Part shown: in pieces, positions 8,555-17,449 of the stretch
Layout: each line of letters starts with the position of its first letter
Position numbering within the stretch: the first letter of the stretch is position 1
From: Ramlibacter tataouinensis
Lineage (GTDB): Bacteria; Pseudomonadota; Gammaproteobacteria; Burkholderiales; Burkholderiaceae_C
NCBI RefSeq assembly: GCF_001580455.1
Contig: NZ_CP010951.1
Span: 1,860,001 to 1,924,000, forward strand
DNA: 64,000 bases
Direction of reading: 5' to 3'
Made by a program: the position numbers and the translations under genes
The notes under the pieces: model-generated
Seen by the model: only the letters and a program-made list of their open reading frames with translations
What the model was told of the DNA's origin: nothing
Database searches by the model: none

Positions 8555-9451
8555 TTACTTGCTGGCGTTCGCCATGTACTCCACGGCGGCCTTGATTTCG
8601 GCGTCCGAGGCGGTGGAACCACCCTTGGGCGGCATGCCGCCCTTGCCCTTGATGGCGTTCTCGACCAGCGCCGGCATGCCCTGCTGGATGCGCGGGGCCC
8701 AGGCGGCCTTGTCGCCGACTTTGGGCGCGCCTGCGATGCCCGCGCCGTGGCAGACCGCGCAGGCCTGCTTGAAAAGCGCCTCGCCACCGCCGGCCGCGGC
8801 GGCAGCCGCCGGCGCCGGGGCAGCCGCCGGCGCGGCACCGGAAGCAGCGGCCGTCGTCGTCGCCGCCGGCGCAGCGCCGGCCGGCGCCTGGCCACCTGCG
8901 GCCGCGGCGGGCTGGGGCTCGGCGAATTTGGCGCCTGCTGCGTTGGCCATGAAGGCCACGCCACGCGCGATCTCGATGTCGTTCATGTCGCCGCCGCCCT
9001 GGCCCGGCATGTTGCCCTTGCCCTTGAGCGCCGCCTGCACGAGCGCGTCGAATCCCGCCTTGATGCGCGGGGCCCAGGCCGCCGCGTCGCCCACCTTCGG
9101 GGCTCCGGCCGCGCCCGGGGTATGGCAGCCCGTGCACTGCGCCTTGAACACTTCTTCGCCGGTCTTGAGCGGGCGATTGGCGTCGCGGATTTCCACCATG
9201 CCGACCTTGCGGATGCGCTCGGCCACGCCGCGCTCCTGGTCTTGCGCCGACACGCCGCCGAGCGCCTGGCTTTCCGCCGCCGTACTGCCCGAGGGCTTGT
9301 GGTCCGAGGTCACATAGTTGACGAGGCCGATGATGATGAACACTGGCAGCACGAATGCGAAGATCACCGTCAGCAGCAGCTGCCTGGAGGTCTTGATCGG
9401 ACCGGTGTGGCCGTGGTCGTGGTGCTCGTCGTCGTGCGTGCTATCGCTCAT
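8555..9451 (-). CDS. Membrane-anchored dihaem cytochrome c5-type protein
   Basis: A 298-residue electron carrier. The N terminus is cytoplasmic and His/Asp-rich (about 1-20). One membrane anchor lies at about 25-45 (LLLTVIFAFVLPVFIIIGLV). Two class I cytochrome c domains then follow in the periplasm. Haem sites are CTGCH (106-110) and CAVCH (231-235), each followed by a GKGxMP methionine-ligand region (M148 and its counterpart near 275). The two domains share the block GAPKVGD-AAWAPRI and are joined by a ~45-residue Ala/Pro linker, so they arose by duplication. It has its own promoter and a terminator. It probably passes electrons to a terminal oxidase (family-based inference). Confidence 0.92.
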   Translation of the reverse strand: MSDSTHDDEHHDHGHTGPIKTSRQLLLTVIFAFVLPVFIIIGLVNYVTSDHKPSGSTAAESQALGGVSAQDQERGVAERIRKVGMVEIRDANRPLKTGEEVFKAQCTGCHTPGAAGAPKVGDAAAWAPRIKAGFDALVQAALKGKGNMPGQGGGDMNDIEIARGVAFMANAAGAKFAEPQPAAAAGGQAPAGAAPAATTTAAASGAAPAAAPAPAAAAAAGGGEALFKQACAVCHGAGIAGAPKVGDKAAWAPRIQQGMPALVENAIKGKGGMPPKGGSTASDAEIKAAVEYMANASK

Positions 9452-9488
9452 GGCTTGTTCGTTTAGGCAAGGCGTGAAACAACCTTTG

Positions 9489-9494
9489 ATTATA
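9489..9494 (-). promoter_or_regulatory. -10 element for the dihaem cytochrome gene
   Basis: A perfect TATAAT on the minus strand, 38 nt before the cytochrome start codon. The best -35 candidate (TTCAGG, 18 bp upstream) is weak. Confidence 0.5.
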
Positions 9495-9581
9495 GTGGGG
9501 GGCCTGTAAAAGCCTGAACAGCGGCGGCCGGCATGCCCGCAGGCTCGTGCTTGCCCTCACGCAATTCGGGCGCGGTCCAGG

Positions 9582-9989
9582 TCACGGTTCAAACCCAGGC
9601 GGCCATTCCTTGAACTGCGGAAGCGCATCCGCTATCTCGTACCAGGGTGCCTTGGACCCTACGAAGATATGCTCGCGTGGCCGCGTCCCCGAATCTCCGT
9701 CGAGTGTTCCCACCACCACTTCGCCGACCGTGCCGGAATGGGTACAGACGACGGGTGATCCGCACTTCCTGCAAAAGCACCTCTGTTTTCCGGGAGAAGA
9801 TTCATACCCCTGGACAAGGTCCTCCCCCGATAGCCACCGGAACTGGTCGGGGCTGATGATCCCCCAAGTCGCGAATGCGGCCCCGTGAGACTTCCTGCAC
9901 ATCGAACAATGGCAGTTGCCCATGAACTTGAACGAGCCGGTGATCTCGTAGCTCACGGCCCCGCACAAACAGCTACCTCTCATCGCCAT
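9582..9989 (-). CDS. GFA/CENP-V family zinc protein
   Basis: A 135-residue protein of the glutathione-dependent formaldehyde-activating (GFA) fold. The zinc-site cysteines are present: C7 and C9 in GSCLCGAVSYE, three in NCHCSMC (26, 28, 31), and the later CFCRKCGSPV pair. The start at 9989 was chosen for its GGAG ribosome site and because the family begins right before xGxCxCGxV; the longer frame is unsupported. The true activity of most family members is unknown. It is transcribed alone. Confidence 0.88.
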   Translation of the reverse strand: MAMRGSCLCGAVSYEITGSFKFMGNCHCSMCRKSHGAAFATWGIISPDQFRWLSGEDLVQGYESSPGKQRCFCRKCGSPVVCTHSGTVGEVVVGTLDGDSGTRPREHIFVGSKAPWYEIADALPQFKEWPPGFEP

Positions 9990-10147
9990 TTCGCGTCTCC
10001 TTGAAAAGGGTGCCTGCAACTGTTCATTCGGTTCGCGTCTCAAGGCACGTCGGAGAACACCGTGCGCTGGCGCCGGAGACGTAGGACGAGAAGCCGAGTT
10101 CAGGCGCACGCCATTCCGCCCGCATCACTGGCAGGCATGATACGGCG

Positions 10148-10543
10148 ATGCCGAGAAAACATTCTTCCAGGTCGGTCGCGCGTCAGCACATCGAGCTCGC
10201 TTGGGCCGCGCCACAGGTGATCGCTCACCGCGCCGCACGCCTATTGGCAGCAGGTGCCAAGCCCAACACGCGCGACGCTGCCGAGTTCACGCGCATGTTC
10301 ACCGAAAAGACGAGCGCGTTCTCACAAGCGTGGTTCGCAAGCTGGGCAGCGATGTACTGGGCGCCATGGCAGGTAGCCATGCAGGTTCTGCGCATCGGAG
10401 GTGGTCTTGGCCGAGGCGGCGCCATGACCCTCGATCCACTCTGGCGTGCGTGGGTTCGCCAGGGATGGGGCATCGCTGGCTCAGCGCTCGCACCCGTGCA
10501 TCAAACTGCCGTGGCGAATGCGCGCCGCTTGCGCCTGCAGTGA
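10148..10543 (+). CDS. Phasin-like PHA granule-associated protein
   Basis: A 131-residue protein resembling the short Burkholderiales phasins. It has an N-terminal amphipathic part with RQHIELAWAAPQVIAHRAARLL and the segment DAAEFTRMFTEKTSAFSQAW. Phasins coat polyhydroxyalkanoate granules. A PhaM-like gene at 47.9 kb supports PHA metabolism in this organism. The C terminus is basic. The following 261 bp to the next small gene hold nothing recognisable. Confidence 0.7.
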   Translation: MPRKHSSRSVARQHIELAWAAPQVIAHRAARLLAAGAKPNTRDAAEFTRMFTEKTSAFSQAWFASWAAMYWAPWQVAMQVLRIGGGLGRGGAMTLDPLWRAWVRQGWGIAGSALAPVHQTAVANARRLRLQ

Positions 10544-10804
10544 GCGCGGGGGCGAGCGCAAGTCCGTTCACTCTCGCGACCGGCGCCACCTGTCGGCGGC
10601 GAACGAGTCGCTCCGTCAGGCGAATTCCTGATCGCCGTTTGCTCATTCGCGTCGACCGCGTCGGAGTAATCCTCGGTCGGGCAGGCTTCAGTCTGAGACC
10701 GGAAATCGGATCTCGCCGGGTCCAGCGATCAGTGGCTTCCGATACCTCCGGTGCCGGTCAACGGCCATAGTGAAAGCGTACGAGCACCAGCGCCGGAGGC
10801 TGAG

Positions 10805-11008
10805 ATGAACCGCTCAAGATCCCCCCAGTTCCAGCTTCGCTACCGATCACTATTCCATCACGGCCGTGGTTTCGCATTTCCGTGCGACGCGCGGGGACGG
10901 GTCGAACTCGACGCGCTCAGCGAGCCCGCGCGCAACAACTACTTATACGCGCGGGCCATGGTGGGAAAGGAAATGATGCTCCCGGCGGTGGAACCACTCG
11001 ACGTTTGA
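10805..11008 (+). CDS. Small conserved hypothetical protein (67 aa)
   Basis: A 67-residue product starting MNRSRSPQFQLRYRSLFHHG, with RGFAFPCDARGRVELDALSE and ARNNYLYARAMVGKE. The phrase FAFPCDxxGxVxLDxLSxxARNNYLYAR looks like a conserved short Burkholderiales family I have seen but cannot name. A GCTGAG stretch precedes the ATG. It is probably cytoplasmic. The coding pattern differs from the Arg-rich shadow frames nearby. Confidence 0.6.
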   Translation: MNRSRSPQFQLRYRSLFHHGRGFAFPCDARGRVELDALSEPARNNYLYARAMVGKEMMLPAVEPLDV

Positions 11009-11056
11009 ATTCCATCGCCATCGCTGCGACGAAGTGCGACTGCTTGGCCGGCTGGA

Positions 11057-11872
11057 TCAGCGCGTCGTTGAGCGCCTCATCAGCCCCCGCCGGACGTCGG
11101 CGAGTTTGGCCTTCAGGCGGCGTTCGTTGACTGCGCCCATTCGCAACAGGATCTTTTGTCCGGCGGAAAGCGATTCCAACGCGGGGTCCGCGTACTGGTA
11201 TCGCACCCAGGGCCGCGTCGACGGGATCGGACCTTTGACTTCGGTCAGCACCACCGCCACGGGCTCCGCGGCGTCGGGCGTGGCGAGCAGCTGGTCGATC
11301 ACTTCGATCAGACGGTCGTTGAAGTTGCGTTTCGGATAGCCGAGCTCCTCGTAGGCCTGCTGCAGCAGCGGATACAGGCGCACATACAGATCGACCGCGC
11401 GGCCGGTGTCTACGGACTCCACCAGCTGCACGAAGGGTGTGTAGCGCCGGCTGTTGTCCGCGGCGATGGCGGTCTCGCTGTCCTGAATCTGGACCGTGAA
11501 ACGGCCGGTCGTCGGCTGCACCGGCCACTTGGAAGCGGGCGCGTGCTGGCGCCCAAGGTTGTCCACGGTGGCGACGAAGCCCTGCACGAAGCTGTCCGTC
11601 TGCAGAAACAAGCTCACTGCCTTGCGGCCGAGCAGCTCGACGAGCGCCGGCTCGATGTCAGCCGTGGTCATCGGCGCAGCAGTGGTCGGCGGCTCGATCA
11701 CATGGGTGACCGGCGGCGACGGTACTGCAGCGGGCGCCGAGGCGGGCGGGACGGATCCGGAAGCAATCTGTGTCGGCGCAACTGCACCCTGCTGTTGGCT
11801 TCGCCACCAAATCGCCGCCAGCGCGAAGGCAACAACGACGGCTGCCAACATCAGCACATGCTTGGCTTTCAT
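11057..11872 (-). CDS. DUF3014 membrane-anchored protein
   Basis: A 271-residue protein with a single N-terminal membrane anchor (VLMLAAVVVAFALAAIWW, about 6-23), a Pro/Ala/Thr-rich periplasmic linker (30-75) and a DUF3014-type globular domain. The domain includes FVQGFVATVDNLGRQHAPAS, the RRYTPFVQLVESVDTGRAVDLYVRLYPLLQQAYEELGYP region and RLIEVIDQLLATP. The start at 11872 gives the expected anchor; the longer frame does not. The function of the family is unknown. The gene is read away from tRNA-Arg on the same strand. Confidence 0.85.
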   Translation of the reverse strand: MKAKHVLMLAAVVVAFALAAIWWRSQQQGAVAPTQIASGSVPPASAPAAVPSPPVTHVIEPPTTAAPMTTADIEPALVELLGRKAVSLFLQTDSFVQGFVATVDNLGRQHAPASKWPVQPTTGRFTVQIQDSETAIAADNSRRYTPFVQLVESVDTGRAVDLYVRLYPLLQQAYEELGYPKRNFNDRLIEVIDQLLATPDAAEPVAVVLTEVKGPIPSTRPWVRYQYADPALESLSAGQKILLRMGAVNERRLKAKLADVRRGLMRRSTTR

Positions 11873-12028
11873 TTTGTGCAATCTACACCGGTGTGCGCGC
11901 TGCAGGCTGGAGAGCAGCGCCTGCAGGTTCCACGACGCACGCACGATCGGCGTGTCGGGGCGAGCGCGGTGCGACCTGGCAAGGGACGATCCTTGCGGAG
12001 GCAAGCATATTGACTTGTGTGAACAAGC

Positions 12029-12104
12029 TGGCGCGGCTGGCGGGGATCGAACCCACGACCCTCGGCTTCGGAGGCCGATACTCTATCCACTGAGCTACAG
12101 CCGC
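12029..12104 (-). tRNA. tRNA-Arg (anticodon CCG)
   Basis: A 76-nt tRNA including an encoded CCA. The acceptor stem is GCGGCTG/CAGCCGC with discriminator G. The anticodon loop CTCCGAA sits on a TCGGC/GCCGA stem, giving CCG for CGG codons. The T-arm reads GTGGGTTCGATCCCCGC. A TACAAT -10-like element lies at 12115-12120 on the same strand. Confidence 0.96.
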
Positions 12105-12443
12105 ACAGGCGGGGATTGTAGCCGCACACATCCTTGGCCCATCCGGGACGCTGCGGGTTGCCTCATCTCCCGCGATGGTAATCGCCAGGAGCATCATCGC
12201 TTTTCCATTTGGGAGATTCGAGGCGATGCCGGTCCGCTGACGAATCGCGCTCCAAAGCGGCGGCTTGGGTGGGCCCGCCGCCGGTGAATGCGGCGTACTC
12301 AGGCCACGCAAGTCGGAGCGGCGACTGCTGCAAAGAGAACCTCGGCTGGATGAGTTGAGCTCGCGTTCAACGAGCAGAGGCGGCTGCGTCCGACTGCTCT
12401 TCCTGTGCGCAGTGTCGTGAAGCGTCGATGGATCTCCTGATCC
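12105..12443. other. Intergenic stretch without recognisable genes
   Basis: About 340 bp between tRNA-Arg and a doubtful small ORF. Apart from the tRNA promoter region I see no gene, repeat or clear hairpin. No frame here shows a convincing protein. Confidence 0.5.
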
Positions 12444-12602
12444 TTAGTGCCCAACAAGAGCGTGACAGTGCGGACATAGGTCCGTGGCTCCCTTGCGCCG
12501 TCCCGCCATCAGGTGTAAAACAAAAACCACAGCTGGCTCGGCGAATCCGGGGCAGCGTGCGCAGTCTTCGTTCTGCGCTGTCGCTGACACGGGGGTCGCC
12601 AT
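12444..12602 (-). CDS. Doubtful 52-aa protein with two CxxC motifs
   Basis: An ORF starting at 12602 (MATPVSATAQNEDCARC) behind an AGGAAAG ribosome-site-like stretch. It contains CARC and CPHC 24 residues apart, which could form a four-Cys zinc knuckle. I recognise no family, and the stretch could be a chance frame in a GC-rich spacer. A longer version starting at 12713 is less likely. Confidence 0.3.
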   Translation of the reverse strand: MATPVSATAQNEDCARCPGFAEPAVVFVLHLMAGRRKGATDLCPHCHALVGH

Positions 12603-12770
12603 GGACACTTTCCTAGGCTTGCGTGGTCGGATGTTGCTTGCAACGAGCTGGAGCGCGGCTGCGTTTTCCGGTGTCGCTGCCGGCTCGTTTCGTTCAGCGC
12701 CTTTCTTCCCCATACCCCGTGAAGCAACGGGCCCGCTCTGTTTGAGGCTAGAGAGAAGGGAGTCCTAGCC

Positions 12771-14123
12771 ATGCCGATCGCCATCGCGTTGATCCTGCTG
12801 GCCTTGGGCTCGGTGCTGTTCCACTTCCTGAGCCCCTGGTACTTCACACCGATCGCCTCCAACTGGGACACGATCGACGGCACCATCGCCATCACCTTCT
12901 GGGTGACTGGGATCGTGTTCGTCGCGGTCAGCGGATTCATGGCCTGGGCGGTGATCCGTTACCGGTACCGCAAGCACGCCCGCGCCGCGTATGAGCCCGA
13001 GAACAAGAAACTAGAATGGCGCCTGCTGATCGTGACCGCGGTCGGCGTCGCCGCGATGCTGGCGCCCGGGCTGCTGGTGTGGGCCAAGTTCGTCACCGTG
13101 CCGGAGGACGCCGCGGTCGTCGAGGTCGTGGCCCAGCAATGGCACTGGAGTTACCGCCTGCCGGGCCAGGACGGCAAGCTCGGGACGATCGATTCGCGCT
13201 TCGTCTCGACCGAGAACCCCTTCGGCATGAACGCCAACGACGAGCGCGGGCGCGACGACGTGCTGGTGGCCAGCCCCGAACTGCACCTGCCCTTGGGCAA
13301 GCCAGTCAAGCTGCTGCTGCGCTCCAAGGACGTGCTGCACAACTTCGCCATCGCCGAAATCCGCGTCAAGATGGATCTGGTGCCCGGCATGGTGACCTAC
13401 GCCTGGTTCACGCCGACGCGCACGGGTTCCTTCGACCTCCTGTGCCAGGAGCTCTGCGGCATCGGCCACTTCGCCATGCGCGGCCGCATCGTGGTGGACG
13501 AACCCGCGGCCTACCAGGCCTGGCTGCAGCGCCAGGCCACTTATGCACAGGCCAGCGCACGGCCGGCCGGCGATGTCGCCGCCGGCAAGGCCCTGTATGC
13601 CGCCTGCGCCGCCTGCCACGGCGCCAACGGCGAAGGCAATGTCGCGGTGAACGCGCCCAAGTTGAGCGGCCAGGGTGGCTGGTACCTGGAGCGGCAACTG
13701 CGACATTTCAAGCAGGGCGCGCGCGGCACCAACGAGAAGGATGCGTTCGGCAAGATGATGGCGCCCATGGCCGCCACGCTGGCCGACGACAAGGCCATGG
13801 CCGATGTCGTGGCCTACATCGCCAGCCTGCCGGACACGCCGGCAGCGGGCACCCTCAAGGGCAACGCCGACAACGGCCGGCAGCGATTCCAGACCTGCGC
13901 CGCCTGCCACGGCGCGAACGCCCAGGGGAATGCGGCGACCAACGCCCCCCGGCTCAAGGGAATGAGCGATTGGTACCTCGCCACGCAGCTGAAGAATTTC
14001 CGGACCGGCGTTCGCGGACACGACCCACAGGACATCTACGGCGGGCAAATGGCGCTATTCGCCGGGATGCTGGGCGACGACGCCGCGATCGCCGACGTGC
14101 TGGCCTATATCAATTCACGTTGA
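12771..14123 (+). CDS. coxB: Cytochrome c oxidase subunit II with two fused cytochrome c domains
   Basis: A 450-residue CuA-bearing electron-entry subunit. Two membrane helices (about 2-20 and 40-62) are followed by a third hydrophobic stretch at 87-106. The CuA cupredoxin domain has H190 (VLHNF), C225, E227, C229, H233 and M236 in CQELCGIGHFAM, so the copper site is complete. Two class I cytochrome c domains follow, with CAACH at 279-283 and 376-380. This is the layout of a caa3-like or CoxM-type enzyme that takes electrons through its own haems. First gene of a six-gene operon, with a GAAGGGAG ribosome site. Among described systems the gene set resembles Bradyrhizobium coxMNOP. Confidence 0.95.
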   Translation: MPIAIALILLALGSVLFHFLSPWYFTPIASNWDTIDGTIAITFWVTGIVFVAVSGFMAWAVIRYRYRKHARAAYEPENKKLEWRLLIVTAVGVAAMLAPGLLVWAKFVTVPEDAAVVEVVAQQWHWSYRLPGQDGKLGTIDSRFVSTENPFGMNANDERGRDDVLVASPELHLPLGKPVKLLLRSKDVLHNFAIAEIRVKMDLVPGMVTYAWFTPTRTGSFDLLCQELCGIGHFAMRGRIVVDEPAAYQAWLQRQATYAQASARPAGDVAAGKALYAACAACHGANGEGNVAVNAPKLSGQGGWYLERQLRHFKQGARGTNEKDAFGKMMAPMAATLADDKAMADVVAYIASLPDTPAAGTLKGNADNGRQRFQTCAACHGANAQGNAATNAPRLKGMSDWYLATQLKNFRTGVRGHDPQDIYGGQMALFAGMLGDDAAIADVLAYINSR

Positions 14124-14145
14124 CGCAGGAAACCAGGGAGAGCCC

Positions 14146-16002
14146 ATGACGGCCTATGTTGCGCACGACGAGTCGGAGTTCGCCCCGCCTGCGGAGGTGG
14201 GCGAGGTCGAGCTCTACCACCCAAAAACCTTCATCGGCAAATACATCTGGAGCCAGGACGCGAAGGTGATCGCGGTCCAGTACGCGCTGACCGCCATCGG
14301 CATCGGCCTGGTGGCGCTGGTGCTGTCGTGGCTGATGCGGCTGCAGCTCGGCTTTCCTGACCGCTTCTCCTTCATCGACCCGCACAACTACCTGCAGTTC
14401 GTCAGCATGCACGGGATGATCATGGTGATCTACCTGCTGACGGCGCTGTTCCTGGGCGGCTTCGGCAACTACCTGATCCCGCTGATGGTGGGGGCACGCG
14501 ACATGGTGTTCCCCTACGTCAACATGCTCAGCTACTGGGTCTACCTGGCGGCGGTGCTGTTGCTGGTGGCAAGCTTCTTCGTGCCCGGGGGGCCGACCGG
14601 CGCCGGCTGGACCCTGTACCCGCCGCAGGCCATCCTCGACGGCACGCCGGGGTCGCACGCGGGGATCATCCTGATGCTGCTCTCGCTGTGCGTCTTCATC
14701 GTCGGCTTCACCATGGGCGGCCTGAACTACGTGGTGACGGTGCTGCAGGCGCGCACGCGCGGCATGACGATGATGCGGCTGCCGCTGACGGTGTGGGGCA
14801 TCTTCATGGCCACCATCCTGGCGCTGCTGGCCTTCCCGGCGCTGTTCGTCAGCTGCATCATGATGCTGCTGGACCTGACGCTAGGCACCAGCTTCTTCAT
14901 GCCGGCACTGGTTTCCAAGGGCCAGCAGCTGGATTACTCGGGCGGCACGCCGCTGCTGTTCCAGCACCTGTTCTGGTTCTTCGGCCACCCTGAGGTCTAC
15001 ATCGTCGCCCTGCCCGCCTTCGGCATCGTCTCCGACCTGATCAGCACCCACGCACGCAAGAACATCTTCGGCTACCGCATGATGGTCTGGGCCATCCTGG
15101 TGATCGGCGGCCTGAGCTTCATCGTCTGGGCGCACCACATGTACGTGAGCGGCATGAACCCGTACTTCGGTTTCTTCTTCGCCACGACCACGCTGCTGAT
15201 CGCGATCCCCACGGCCATCAAGGTCTACAACTGGGTGCTCACGCTATGGCGCGGCAACATCCACCTGACGGTGCCCATGCTGTTCGCCATCGCGTTCATC
15301 TTCACCTTCGTCAATGGCGGGCTGACCGGCCTGTTCCTTGGCAACGTGGTGGTCGACCTGCCGCTGTCGGACACCATGTTCGTGGTCGCTCATTTCCACA
15401 TGGTCATGGGCATCGCGCCGATCCTGGTGGTGTTCGGCGCCATCTACCACTGGTACCCGAAGATCACCGGGCGCATGCTGGACGACGGGCTGGGCAAGCT
15501 TCATTTCTGGGTCACCTTCGTCGGCACCTACGCGATCTTCTACCCCATGCACTACCTGGGCTTCCTGGGGATCCCGCGCCGCTACTACGCCATCACCGGC
15601 ACCACCTTCATTCCCGAATCGGCGCAGCATTTGAGCGCGGCGATGTCGATCGCGGCCTTCATCGTGGGCGCCGCGCAGATGGTCTTCCTGTACAACCTGG
15701 CGGTCAGCTATTTCCGGGGCCGGCCGGCCGGCGGCAACCCGTGGCATGCCACCACGCTGGAATGGCAGACCCCGCAGACGCCGCCGACGCACGGGAACTT
15801 CGGCAAGGAACTGCCGGCCGTCTATCGCTGGGCCTATGACTACAGCGTGCCGGGCGTGACAAGCGACTACATTCCACAGAACGTCCCGCCGTCCATGGTG
15901 GCGGCCGAGGGCTGGGTCGAGCCCGAGCCACCCGGCCCGGCCGCGCCGGCGCCGCAGGCGGCCCGAGCCCGCGAACCCGATCACGCACCGGCCGCGGAGT
16001 AG
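14146..16002 (+). CDS. ctaD: Haem-copper cytochrome c oxidase subunit I
   Basis: A 618-residue, twelve-helix catalytic subunit. Haem ligands H89 (FVSMHG) and H418, CuB/haem a3 ligands H281, H330-H331 (WAHHM) and H416 (VAHFHM) are present. E283 and the cross-linked Y285 in GHPEVY place it in the A1 type, with both D- and K-channel elements. An Asp in GARDMVFP fits the D-channel entrance. The N terminus is about 35 residues longer than minimal family members. The C terminus has a Pro/Ala-rich tail. It starts 22 nt after subunit II with a GGGAG ribosome site, and reduces O2 to water at the cytoplasmic membrane with proton pumping. Confidence 0.97.
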   Translation: MTAYVAHDESEFAPPAEVGEVELYHPKTFIGKYIWSQDAKVIAVQYALTAIGIGLVALVLSWLMRLQLGFPDRFSFIDPHNYLQFVSMHGMIMVIYLLTALFLGGFGNYLIPLMVGARDMVFPYVNMLSYWVYLAAVLLLVASFFVPGGPTGAGWTLYPPQAILDGTPGSHAGIILMLLSLCVFIVGFTMGGLNYVVTVLQARTRGMTMMRLPLTVWGIFMATILALLAFPALFVSCIMMLLDLTLGTSFFMPALVSKGQQLDYSGGTPLLFQHLFWFFGHPEVYIVALPAFGIVSDLISTHARKNIFGYRMMVWAILVIGGLSFIVWAHHMYVSGMNPYFGFFFATTTLLIAIPTAIKVYNWVLTLWRGNIHLTVPMLFAIAFIFTFVNGGLTGLFLGNVVVDLPLSDTMFVVAHFHMVMGIAPILVVFGAIYHWYPKITGRMLDDGLGKLHFWVTFVGTYAIFYPMHYLGFLGIPRRYYAITGTTFIPESAQHLSAAMSIAAFIVGAAQMVFLYNLAVSYFRGRPAGGNPWHATTLEWQTPQTPPTHGNFGKELPAVYRWAYDYSVPGVTSDYIPQNVPPSMVAAEGWVEPEPPGPAAPAPQAARAREPDHAPAAE

Positions 16003-16006
16003 CGCC

Positions 16007-16702
16007 ATGACCATCGGCCTCGTGTCTCTCTCGCTCCTGATGGTGGTCATCGTGGGGTGGCTGTTCCGTCAGACCCTCAATGTGCAACCCTGGGAGGCCC
16101 AGGCCGTGCCGGCAGCACCTGCGCGCGTCTCGGGGCACCGTCCCATGGCGAAGGTGGCGTTGTGGGTGTTCCTGGGCGTCGCGACCTCGCTGTTCGCGCT
16201 GTTCATCAGCGCCTATGCAATGCGCCTGAGCTTCAACGACTGGACGCCGCTGCCGCAGCCCCGCCTGCTGATGCTGAACACCGCCATTCTGGTCGGCGCC
16301 AGCCTGGCGATGGAGTGGACGGTGCGCGCCGCGCGGCGCGGCCAGCCGCGCAGTGTGCGGCAGGGCCTGTGGGTCAGCGGCTTGTTCACCTTCGGCTTCC
16401 TGGCCGGCCAGCTGGTCGTGTGGAAGCAGTTCAGCGACGCCGGCTTCTACCTCACCACCAGCGCCGCCACGTCTTTCTTCTACCTGCTGACGGCGGCCCA
16501 TGGCCTGCACGTCCTGGGCGGACTGGTCGCATGGGGGCTCGCGTCGATTCGCGCGCGGCGCGTGTCGGAGGTCGGACGCGTGCGGCTCGTCGTCGAACTG
16601 TGCGCGACGTACTGGCACTTCCTGCTTGCCGTCTGGATCGTGCTGTACGCGCTGCTGACCTCGAGCGACTTCGGGCTGGCCATCTGCACGACGTCCTTCT
16701 GA
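16007..16702 (+). CDS. Cytochrome c oxidase subunit III-like protein (first copy)
   Basis: A 231-residue membrane protein with about six to seven helices. It contains the subunit III features WKQFSDAGFYLTTSAATSFFYLLTAAHGLHVLGG and a final YWHFLLAVWIVLYALL helix. It starts 4 nt after subunit I. Its N-terminal helix plus linker is atypical for standard CoxC, and it differs clearly from the second copy. The pair corresponds to the CoxO/CoxP arrangement of coxMNOP-type oxidases (family knowledge). Whether both enter the same complex is inference. Confidence 0.87.
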   Translation: MTIGLVSLSLLMVVIVGWLFRQTLNVQPWEAQAVPAAPARVSGHRPMAKVALWVFLGVATSLFALFISAYAMRLSFNDWTPLPQPRLLMLNTAILVGASLAMEWTVRAARRGQPRSVRQGLWVSGLFTFGFLAGQLVVWKQFSDAGFYLTTSAATSFFYLLTAAHGLHVLGGLVAWGLASIRARRVSEVGRVRLVVELCATYWHFLLAVWIVLYALLTSSDFGLAICTTSF

Positions 16703-16717
16703 CCGGGAGCCGAACAC

Positions 16718-17440
16718 ATGAAGATGCACGAAGCAATCGACACGGCATCCGCCCTGCCGAAGGAGAAAGGCTGGCAGAGCATCGTTTCGGACGTGTCCTC
16801 GGACCAGCGCGCCTTCAAGGACGTGCCCTGGGGCAAGCCGATGATGTGGATCTTCCTGCTCAGCGACACCTTCATTTTCGGCAGCTTCCTGATCTCGTAC
16901 ATGACGGTGCGTGGCTCCACCACCGTGCCGTGGCCCAATCCGAGCGAGGTGTTCTCGCTGATGATGTTCGGCCAGAACGTGCCGCTGCTGCTGATCGCGA
17001 TCATGACCTTCATCCTGATCAGCAGCAGCGGGACGATGGCGCTGGCGGTGAACTACGGCTACCGGCGCGACCGCAAGACCACCTTCTGGCTGCTGCTGGC
17101 GACCGCGGCGCTGGGCGCCACCTTCGTCGGCATGCAGGCCTTCGAGTGGACCAAGCTGATCATGGAAGGCGTTCGGCCCTGGGGCAACCCGTGGGGCGCC
17201 GCGCAGTTCGGATCGTCTTTCTTCATGATCACCGGCTTCCACGGCACCCACGTGACCATCGGCGTGATCTTCCTGATCATCGTGGCGACCAAGGTGCGGC
17301 GCGGCGACCTCGACCGCCAGGCGCACGGCTTCCTCACCGGCCGCCGCGGCAACTACGAGATCGTCGAGATCATGGGCCTGTACTGGCACTTCGTGGACCT
17401 GGTCTGGGTCTTCATCTTCGCCTTCTTCTATCTTTGGTAG
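16718..17440 (+). CDS. Cytochrome c oxidase subunit III-like protein (second copy)
   Basis: A 240-residue subunit III family protein. The motifs WGKPMMWIFLLSDTFIFGSFL, GMQAFEWTKLIMEG and FFMITGFHGTHVTIG are followed by GLYWHFVDLVWVFIFAFFYLW at the C terminus; the last is the diagnostic heme-copper oxidase subunit III ending. It is closer to standard CoxC/CyoC than the gene before it. It lies 15 nt downstream with a CGGGAG ribosome site, and 9 nt before the subunit IV gene. Confidence 0.92.
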   Translation: MKMHEAIDTASALPKEKGWQSIVSDVSSDQRAFKDVPWGKPMMWIFLLSDTFIFGSFLISYMTVRGSTTVPWPNPSEVFSLMMFGQNVPLLLIAIMTFILISSSGTMALAVNYGYRRDRKTTFWLLLATAALGATFVGMQAFEWTKLIMEGVRPWGNPWGAAQFGSSFFMITGFHGTHVTIGVIFLIIVATKVRRGDLDRQAHGFLTGRRGNYEIVEIMGLYWHFVDLVWVFIFAFFYLW

Positions 17441-17449
17441 GAGCCGCAC

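Noticed and set aside
8800..8910. Ala/Pro-rich segment in the cytochrome gene considered as a tandem DNA repeat
   Set aside because: It is a low-complexity linker between two haem domains without an exact repeat unit.
12105..12770. Spacer beside tRNA-Arg considered as an integration site with an att repeat
   Set aside because: No integrase gene and no repeat of the tRNA 3' end was seen in the flanking sequence.
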